DNA of 9,324 bases from assembly GCA_027346035.1 (NCBI GenBank), contig DAIESZ010000164.1:1-9324 (forward strand). The letters are read 5' to 3'. This stretch comes from Propionibacteriaceae bacterium (GTDB taxonomy: Bacteria > Actinomycetota > Actinomycetes > Propionibacteriales > Propionibacteriaceae). Shown here piece by piece: positions 5,433-9,324 of the stretch. A program made the translations under genes and the position numbers. A model generated the notes under the pieces. The model was not told where the DNA came from, ran no database searches, and saw nothing but the letters and a program-made list of their open reading frames with translations. Position 1 is the first letter of the stretch, and every line of letters starts with the position of its first letter.

Positions 5433-6788
5433 ATGATGCACGTGCTCGCGCCGGCGGTGCGCACCGCGACCGACTCGGGGGCCACCGCGTGGCTCCTGGT
5501 CGCGTGTGCCTTGGTGTTTCTCATGGCCCCCGGGCTGGCCCTCTTCTACGGCGGCATGGTCCGGAGCAAGAGCGTCCTCAACATGATGATGATGACCTTC
5601 GGCGCGGCTTCCGTCGTGCTCGTCGTCTGGGTTCTTTTCGGCTACTCGGAGGCCTTCGGCGACGACGTGGGTGCCGGCCTGCTGGGCAACCCGTTCCAGT
5701 TTGCGGGCCTCGGTCAGTTCCTGAGCCCGTCGGCGGACGCCGGTTCGGCGTACCCCGTCATCCTCTTCGCCATCTTCCAGGGCCTCTTCGCCGTCGTCAC
5801 CGGCGCACTGGTTTCCGGTGCCATCGCGGACCGGGCCAGGTTCACCTCGTGGCTGCTCTTCGTCGGGGCCTGGGTCGCGCTCGTCTACGCACCCGTCGCG
5901 CACTGGGTCTTCGACGTCTCTGCCGGCCGGCACGTCGGCGGGTGGCTGGTCAACCAGGTGCATCTGGTCGACTTTGCCGGCGGCACCGCCGTGGAGATCT
6001 GCTCGGGCGCCTCCGCCCTGGCTCTCGCGCTCGTGCTGGGCACGCGGATCGGCTTCGGCAAGGAGCCGATGCGGCCGCACAACCTCACCTACGTCATGCT
6101 CGGGGCCGGGTTGCTGTGGTTCGGGTGGTACGGCTTCAATGCCGGGTCTGCGCTCGCCGCCGACCATCGCGCTGCCGTCGTGCTGGTCACGACCACCCTG
6201 GCCGGAGCCACCGGGGTGATCGGCTGGCTCGCCGTCGAGCGGCTACGCGACGGGCACTTCACCTCGTTCGGCGCGGCCTCGGGCATGGTTGCCGGTCTCG
6301 TCGCGATCACTCCCTCGTGCGGCTCGCTCTCGCCGGTTGGAGCCCTCGTCGTCGGCGTCGTGGCCGGAGCCGTGTGCAGCTGGGCGGTCGGGCTCAAGTA
6401 CCGCTTCGGCTACGACGACTCGCTCGACGTCGTCGGGGTCCACCTCGTCGGCGGCATCGTCGGCACCCTCGCGATCGGGGTGCTCGCCACCCATCTCGCG
6501 CCGACCGGCGTGTCCGGCCTCCTCGACGCCGGTGGCGCACGCCAGCTGGGGCGTCAGGCGATCGGCGTCGGCGTGGTCATGGTCTATGCGTTTGTGGTGT
6601 CGGCTGTGCTCGGACTGCTGATCGAGCGGACCATCGGCTTCCGCATCCACCGCGACCATGAGGCTGGCGGCATCGACCTGGCCCTGCATGCCGAGACCGC
6701 GTACGACCTCCAGGGCAGCATGGGGGGTCGGGCCTCGTCCCACGGCCTGCTGGGCAACCTGCACCATCCCCGAGAGGAGCAACCGTGA
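5433..6788 (+). CDS. amtB: Ammonium transporter, Amt/MEP family
   Basis: A 451-aa integral membrane channel with about 11 hydrophobic helices, slightly longer than E. coli AmtB. Conserved blocks in order are LFYGGMVRSKSVLN (37-50), FQGLFAVVTGAL (115-126, containing one Phe of the pore gate), VDFAGGTAVEICSG (179-192), WYGFNAGSA (232-240) and DDSLDVVGVHLVGG (328-341). The second pore His is present (His337), but the position of the first twin-His residue is Glu188 (codon GAG 5994-5996), where most bacterial Amts read V-H-I-N-A-G. The cytosolic tail (about 405-451) carries the AGGIDLALHAETAY block that usually contacts the PII protein. ATG 5433 or the adjacent ATG 5436 is the start; the long upstream opening overlaps other genes in antisense. 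It is followed by glnK with a 4-bp overlap. It moves ammonium into the cell and is probably nitrogen-regulated, although I see no clear regulator site. Confidence 0.95.
   Translation: MMHVLAPAVRTATDSGATAWLLVACALVFLMAPGLALFYGGMVRSKSVLNMMMMTFGAASVVLVVWVLFGYSEAFGDDVGAGLLGNPFQFAGLGQFLSPSADAGSAYPVILFAIFQGLFAVVTGALVSGAIADRARFTSWLLFVGAWVALVYAPVAHWVFDVSAGRHVGGWLVNQVHLVDFAGGTAVEICSGASALALALVLGTRIGFGKEPMRPHNLTYVMLGAGLLWFGWYGFNAGSALAADHRAAVVLVTTTLAGATGVIGWLAVERLRDGHFTSFGAASGMVAGLVAITPSCGSLSPVGALVVGVVAGAVCSWAVGLKYRFGYDDSLDVVGVHLVGGIVGTLAIGVLATHLAPTGVSGLLDAGGARQLGRQAIGVGVVMVYAFVVSAVLGLLIERTIGFRIHRDHEAGGIDLALHAETAYDLQGSMGGRASSHGLLGNLHHPREEQP
6775..6779 (+). promoter_or_regulatory. Ribosome binding site of glnK
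   Basis: AGGAG, 5 nt before GTG 6785, within the last codons of amtB. It supports translational coupling of the 4-bp overlapping pair. Confidence 0.7.
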
Positions 6789-7123
6789 AGCTCGTGACCG
6801 CCGTCGTCAAGCCTCACGCCATCGCCGAGATCCGGGAAGCCCTGACCGCCTTGGGCATCCAGGGCATGACGGTGAGCGAGGCGAGTGGCTATGGCCGCCA
6901 GCGCGGCCACTCCGAGGTCTACCGCGGCGCGGAGTACGTCCTCGACTTCGTGCCCAAGCTGCGCGTTGAGATCCTGAGTCGCGATGACGACGCTGACGAC
7001 ATCGTGCGGGTGATCGCTGGGGTCGCGAGGTCAGGCCGGATCGGGGACGGCAAGATCTGGGTGGTCCCCGTCGACACCGTGGTCCGGGTTCGCACCGGCG
7101 AACGCGACGAGGACGCGCTCTGA
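6785..7123 (+). CDS. glnK: PII nitrogen regulatory protein
   Basis: A 112-aa PII signalling protein, the normal family length. It starts with MKLVTAVVKP and has the complete T-loop GRQRGHSEVYRGAEY (37-51) with Tyr51, the residue uridylylated in proteobacteria and adenylylated in actinobacteria. The C-terminal signature SGRIGDGKIWVVPVD is a near match, with Ser where Thr is common. PII trimers bind ATP/ADP and 2-oxoglutarate, sense nitrogen and carbon state, and plug the AmtB pore when nitrogen is sufficient. GTG 6785 overlaps the amtB stop (GTGA) and has AGGAG at 6775-6779 with 5-nt spacing, so translation is probably coupled. The symbol glnK is chosen for its linkage to amtB; sequence alone does not separate glnK from glnB. 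The modifying enzyme gene glnD, often next in actinobacteria, is not present. Confidence 0.95.
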   Translation: MKLVTAVVKPHAIAEIREALTALGIQGMTVSEASGYGRQRGHSEVYRGAEYVLDFVPKLRVEILSRDDDADDIVRVIAGVARSGRIGDGKIWVVPVDTVVRVRTGERDEDAL

Positions 7124-7149
7124 CTGCACGGTCGTGAGCGTGTCGAGGA

Positions 7150-7155
7150 TAGTGT
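7150..7155 (+). promoter_or_regulatory. Possible -10 element upstream of the 90-aa gene
   Basis: TAGTGT (TANNNT type) lies in the 90-bp gap after glnK, about 58 bp before ATG 7214. No convincing -35. The 90-aa gene could instead be read through from glnK. Confidence 0.22.
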
Positions 7156-7213
7156 GGGTGGGTTATCGCAGCACCGGCAGCGAGTCGGCACGCGAGGGAA
7201 CCGAGGTCATCCG

Positions 7214-7486
7214 ATGCCCGCAGATCCGCTCGATGCGCAGGCGCCCAGACGTAGGTCCTTGGCGGTCCTGGCAGAGGACATGCGGGCTGCCCAAGAGGTG
7301 GTGCGTGAGCTGCGGCGTGGCCCGCTCGTGCCTGATCGTCTCTTGGCGGCGCACCAGTCCCTGCTCACGGCGATGGAGTCGTATGCCGCGGAGCTGACCG
7401 CCCGCGGGCTGCCGGTCCCGCCGAGGCTGCATGGCGACCTGCGTCTCCAGCGAGGCATCGCCGGACGTCGCGACCCGGCCGGCTAG
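7214..7486 (+). CDS. Hypothetical protein, 90 aa, helical
   Basis: I do not recognise a named family. The protein is soluble and mostly helical. After a short Arg-rich N-terminus (PRRRS, 11-15) comes an amphipathic helix (about 16-36, AEDMRAAQEVVREL), a second helix (41-63, DRLLAAHQSLLTAMESYAAEL), then a Pro-rich turn LPVPPRLHGDLRLQR (66-80) and a charged tail. This layout recalls small conserved actinobacterial proteins of unknown role. ATG 7214 is preferred, with GAGG at about 7203-7206 and 7-nt spacing. The frame is open back to GTG 7154, which also has a GAGG 5 nt upstream, but that extension includes a TTA codon, which is very rare in such GC-rich genomes. The gene starts 90 bp after glnK and ends 81 bp before the next gene. 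Good codon usage makes it probably real. Confidence 0.6.
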   Translation: MPADPLDAQAPRRRSLAVLAEDMRAAQEVVRELRRGPLVPDRLLAAHQSLLTAMESYAAELTARGLPVPPRLHGDLRLQRGIAGRRDPAG

Positions 7487-7552
7487 CCGCCCCGCCGTCC
7501 TCGGTGCCGCGTGGCCCGACACGGCCTCGGCCTCGGGCGATTCGCGACCGCC

Positions 7553-7558
7553 TATCAT
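7553..7558 (+). promoter_or_regulatory. Possible -10 element (TATCAT) before the 123-aa gene
   Basis: TATCAT differs from the TATAAT consensus at one base and lies 9 nt before ATG 7568, overlapping the approach to an AGGAGGTG Shine-Dalgarno-like run (7560-7567). If it is a promoter, transcription would begin at the start codon, so the two signals compete as explanations. No -35 is seen. Confidence 0.3.
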
Positions 7559-7567
7559 CAGGAGGTG

Positions 7568-7939
7568 ATGCGGCGTGTCGTGCTCCTCGAGCTCTTTTCC
7601 GGTCCCGCCTGGCGGGATGCCTCGGACATGGTCGGGCACGTGCCGCCGGGAGCCGCTGGAGGGTGGCTCCTGATCGAGCCGGGCGCCATTCGGGTCGTGC
7701 CCGATCCGCCGGACGGCAAGCAGGTCCTGCGCGATGCAGAGCAGGGGGGCCCATCCTTTCTGTGCCGAGTGTGGTACACCGCCTCCGGCAGCGACCGGCC
7801 GACCGTGCATTCCGTCGTCGTGGGGGACGCGGACCTCTACGAGGAAGTGCTGACCAGCGTTGGCTTCTGCCTCGATGAACCTCAGGGCGTCGAGTTTCGT
7901 AGGGATGAGTCAGGGGCTTACTGGGGCTACTACGTCTGA
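7568..7939 (+). CDS. Hypothetical protein, 123 aa
   Basis: Family not recognised. The protein is acidic with no signal peptide or membrane helix. It has a mixed alpha/beta look: a strand VVLLELF (4-10), a strand GWLLIEPGAIRVV (32-44), a strand FLCRVWYTA (64-72), HSVVVGDADLYEEVLTSVGF (81-100) and an aromatic end WGYYV (119-123). Cysteines at 66 and 101 form no metal motif. ATG 7568 is chosen over GTG 7511 because of the AGGAGG immediately upstream (7560-7565), although the 2-nt spacing is unusually short. GTG 7511 would add 19 residues but has no ribosome site. The next gene starts 16 bp after its stop, so these two small genes are probably cotranscribed. No function is proposed. Confidence 0.62.
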   Translation: MRRVVLLELFSGPAWRDASDMVGHVPPGAAGGWLLIEPGAIRVVPDPPDGKQVLRDAEQGGPSFLCRVWYTASGSDRPTVHSVVVGDADLYEEVLTSVGFCLDEPQGVEFRRDESGAYWGYYV

Positions 7940-7955
7940 CGCCCCGGGAGTCGCG

Positions 7956-8264
7956 ATGACGCGGCCCCAGGCGAAGCGCAGGAGGAAGGAGCATGGGCTC
8001 GCGGGCGACGCGACGGCGTTCCGCACCATGGCCCAAGCGGTGCATGACGAGGTGTGCATGGGCCGCGGCGTCCGGACCTCTCCTGCGGCACACGGGTACG
8101 GGCTCGCCTACGGCGTGCTCTGGCGGGTGCTGGGTGCCCTCATCGCCATGCCGGCGACGCTCGGGATGCCGGCGTTCGCCGTCAACACCACCGCCTTCCA
8201 GAGCCTGATGGGCCACCTGGTCCTCGGCGCGGTCTTCGTCTGGACCACGCGGCGCGCGAGCTGA
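7956..8264 (+). CDS. Small membrane protein, 102 aa, resembling the C-terminal half of a DUF1440/DUF6789-type family
   Basis: A basic N-terminus (MTRPQAKRRRK) and a soluble stretch of about 45 residues precede two hydrophobic helices (about 49-67 and 82-97). Around these are the patterns YGLAYGVLWRVLGAL, PATLGMP and SLMGHLVLGAVF. They recall the second half of a four-helix conserved membrane family (YagU/DUF1440- or DUF6789-like: 'YG..W..G....P..LG' then 'GHL..G'). This assignment is from memory of the pattern and is tentative. If it is right, the first two helices are missing and replaced by charged sequence, suggesting truncation or a half-size variant. ATG 7956 has GGGAG at 7946-7950 with 5-nt spacing. 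The in-frame opening back to 7860 overlaps the preceding gene. It is separated from that gene by 16 bp and followed by a stable hairpin. Confidence 0.55.
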   Translation: MTRPQAKRRRKEHGLAGDATAFRTMAQAVHDEVCMGRGVRTSPAAHGYGLAYGVLWRVLGALIAMPATLGMPAFAVNTTAFQSLMGHLVLGAVFVWTTRRAS

Positions 8265-8287
8265 CCGTCAGGCGCCGCTGGTTCTCA

Positions 8288-8297
8288 TGGATATCCA
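8288..8297. repeat. 10-bp perfect palindrome TGGATATCCA
   Basis: A perfect inverted repeat with no spacer, the most AT-containing patch of this GC-rich gap, immediately before the hairpin arm at 8298. It could be a protein-binding site or chance. Confidence 0.3.
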
Positions 8298-8336
8298 CCT
8301 TCGCTCGGTGGCCGCCGGGTGCGGCCTTGGCGAAGG
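8298..8336. terminator. Intergenic hairpin, possible terminator without a T tract
   Basis: Outer arms CCTTCGC (8298-8304) and GCGAAGG (8330-8336) pair over 7 bp. Inside, GGCCGC (8310-8315) and GCGGCC (8321-8326) pair over 6 bp around a 5-nt loop, leaving a small 5/3-nt internal loop. GGTTC (8280-8284) and GAACC (8336-8340) could add an outer pairing, with one shared base. It lies 33 bp after the membrane-protein stop. There is no run of T on either side, so it is not a classical intrinsic terminator. In GC-rich actinobacteria, hairpins without a T tract are often proposed to act this way, or it may be a structured 3' UTR element. Confidence 0.4.
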
Positions 8337-8460
8337 AACCCGCTGGCCGGGCGCACCCATTCCAGGCGGGAGGGCCCGTGCGCGCAGGCGTGGGAGTCCG
8401 TCCTGAGCGGCGAGGGCACCCTCCTCACGTTCAAGGGCGTCGCCTCGGCTCACCGACCTC

Positions 8461-9303
8461 TCAGGTCGCCAGGAAGTCGCGAAGCACCTCGGCAAATCGC
8501 TCGGGCTCGTCAAGGTGCGGAAAGTGTCCCGCGCCGACGAAGAGCTCCACCCGGCTGCCGGGGAACGCATGGTGAGCGGTCGTCGCGTGCCAGGCCGGAA
8601 TCATCCGGTCCCGCGTGCCCCAGACAACCAAGGTGGGGATCGTGGTGGCCATCGGCAGATGATGATGCGCCGTGACGGTCTGTCCCCCCGGATCGATGAC
8701 CGAGCGAGTGGTGGCGAGGAAGGCGCGCCGGGTCTCTGCATCGGCGAGGGACGTGAACCCGCGCCAGGCCTCGGTCACGTCCCGGCTCGGCTGCCAGCCG
8801 GTCTTGGCGATGGTCCGCCCCACGGCTTCGGCCCGGCTTCGCACCCAGTCCGAGGCGATGAGCGGCAGCACCCATTCGGCGCCCGGGAGGGTGGCCGCCC
8901 GGAGCAGCGGGCTCACGGACCGTCCGAGGCCGCCGGTGGAGACCAGGACGAGGCGACTGACCCTCTCGGGGAACAGGTAGCAGAACTGCAACGCGATGCC
9001 GCCGCCCAGGGAGTGGCCGACCAAGGTCACGCGATCGATCCCGAGTCGGTCGAGCAGGTCCCGCAAGGTGGCGGCGTGGGCGCTGAGCGAGTAGTCGCCC
9101 ATCGGTTTCGCCGATGCTCCGTGGCCGTGCAGGTCGGGCGCCAGGATGCGATGGTCGGTGTTCAGCATGTCAACCAGGCGGGCCCAGCTCCGGCTCGAGC
9201 TGGTCAGCCCGTGGATGAACAGCAGCGCAGGACCGTCGCCGCTGTCCAGGTATGCGAGCTCGTGCCCGCCGAGCAGCACCGTACGTGTGGCCTCATCGAT
9301 CAC
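8461..9303 (-). CDS. Alpha/beta-fold hydrolase
   Basis: A protein of about 280 aa with the full alpha/beta hydrolase plan. The HG oxyanion motif FIHGLTSSS (about residues 29-37) comes first, then APDLHGHGAS, the nucleophile elbow VGHSLGG with Ser98, VVWGTRDRMIP with Asp232, and GAGHFPHLDEP with His260, which completes the triad. It is soluble, with no signal peptide. The family includes esterases, C-C bond hydrolases, epoxide hydrolases and haloperoxidase-like enzymes; the oxyanion HG followed by a Ser nucleophile suggests hydrolysis of an ester or acyl bond, but the substrate cannot be named. GTG 9303 is preferred because GAGGGG lies 7 nt upstream. GTG 9309 would leave only 1 nt between that site and the codon. 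The frame stays open to the window edge, so a more upstream start outside cannot be excluded. Confidence 0.88.
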   Translation of the reverse strand: MIDEATRTVLLGGHELAYLDSGDGPALLFIHGLTSSSRSWARLVDMLNTDHRILAPDLHGHGASAKPMGDYSLSAHAATLRDLLDRLGIDRVTLVGHSLGGGIALQFCYLFPERVSRLVLVSTGGLGRSVSPLLRAATLPGAEWVLPLIASDWVRSRAEAVGRTIAKTGWQPSRDVTEAWRGFTSLADAETRRAFLATTRSVIDPGGQTVTAHHHLPMATTIPTLVVWGTRDRMIPAWHATTAHHAFPGSRVELFVGAGHFPHLDEPERFAEVLRDFLAT

Positions 9304-9324
9304 GGGCACTCCCCTCGGGGTACC

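Larger units (their letters stand above)
8265..8460. other. 196-bp intergenic region between convergent genes
   Basis: No ORF with coding character is seen on either strand. The left part holds a palindrome (8288-8297) and a two-part hairpin (8298-8336), described separately. I see nothing in the right part (8341-8460) beyond GC-rich sequence. It lies between two convergent stop codons, so it is the expected place for termination signals. Confidence 0.5.

Noticed and set aside
7154..7213. Upstream start (GTG 7154) for the 90-aa gene
   Set aside because: A plausible GAGG precedes it, but the extra 20 codons include TTA and have poor composition for this genome.
7365..8216. 283-aa open frame on the - strand opposite the small genes
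   Set aside because: Arg-rich with no motifs; the + strand genes have better codon use and ribosome sites.

Overview
The window is dense, very GC-rich bacterial DNA. Codon third positions are mostly G or C, GTG starts are common, and an F420-type reductase gene is present. All of this points to an actinobacterium (Actinomycetota); the genus cannot be fixed from the sequence. There is no rRNA, tRNA, CRISPR array, insertion sequence or transposase.

Region 1 (1-3199, + strand) is the most interesting. It holds three tightly packed genes, separated by 4 bp and then 1 bp: the C-terminal part of a CHAT/caspase-like cysteine peptidase (its 5' end lies outside the window), a stand-alone ComEC-type metallo-beta-lactamase-fold hydrolase, and a patatin-like phospholipase carrying a two-helix transmembrane hairpin inside its catalytic domain. 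A protease, a possible nuclease-like metal hydrolase and a membrane lipase in one operon look like a biological-conflict or defence cassette (regulated effector release, membrane damage). That function is inferred, not shown.

Region 2 (3248-4679, - strand) is a two-gene unit: a DUF2255 protein followed by a zinc-dependent medium-chain alcohol dehydrogenase. Just upstream, on the + strand (about 4710-4877), is an isolated 3' fragment of a CitB/DcuR-type response regulator that keeps only the DNA-binding end. A deazaflavin (F420)-dependent reductase of the Ddn type lies on the - strand at 4914-5312.

Region 3 (5433-7123, + strand) is an amtB-glnK nitrogen module: an ammonium transporter and its PII signalling protein, overlapping by 4 bp. 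The transporter has Glu in place of the first His of the pore twin-His pair. The glnD gene that often follows in actinobacteria is absent.

Region 4 (7214-8264, + strand) contains three small genes: a 90-aa helical protein, a 123-aa protein of unknown family, and a 102-aa two-helix membrane protein that looks like half of a larger family. A stable hairpin and a 10-bp palindrome follow in the 196-bp intergenic stretch. Region 5 (8461-9303, - strand) is an alpha/beta hydrolase with an intact Ser-Asp-His triad.
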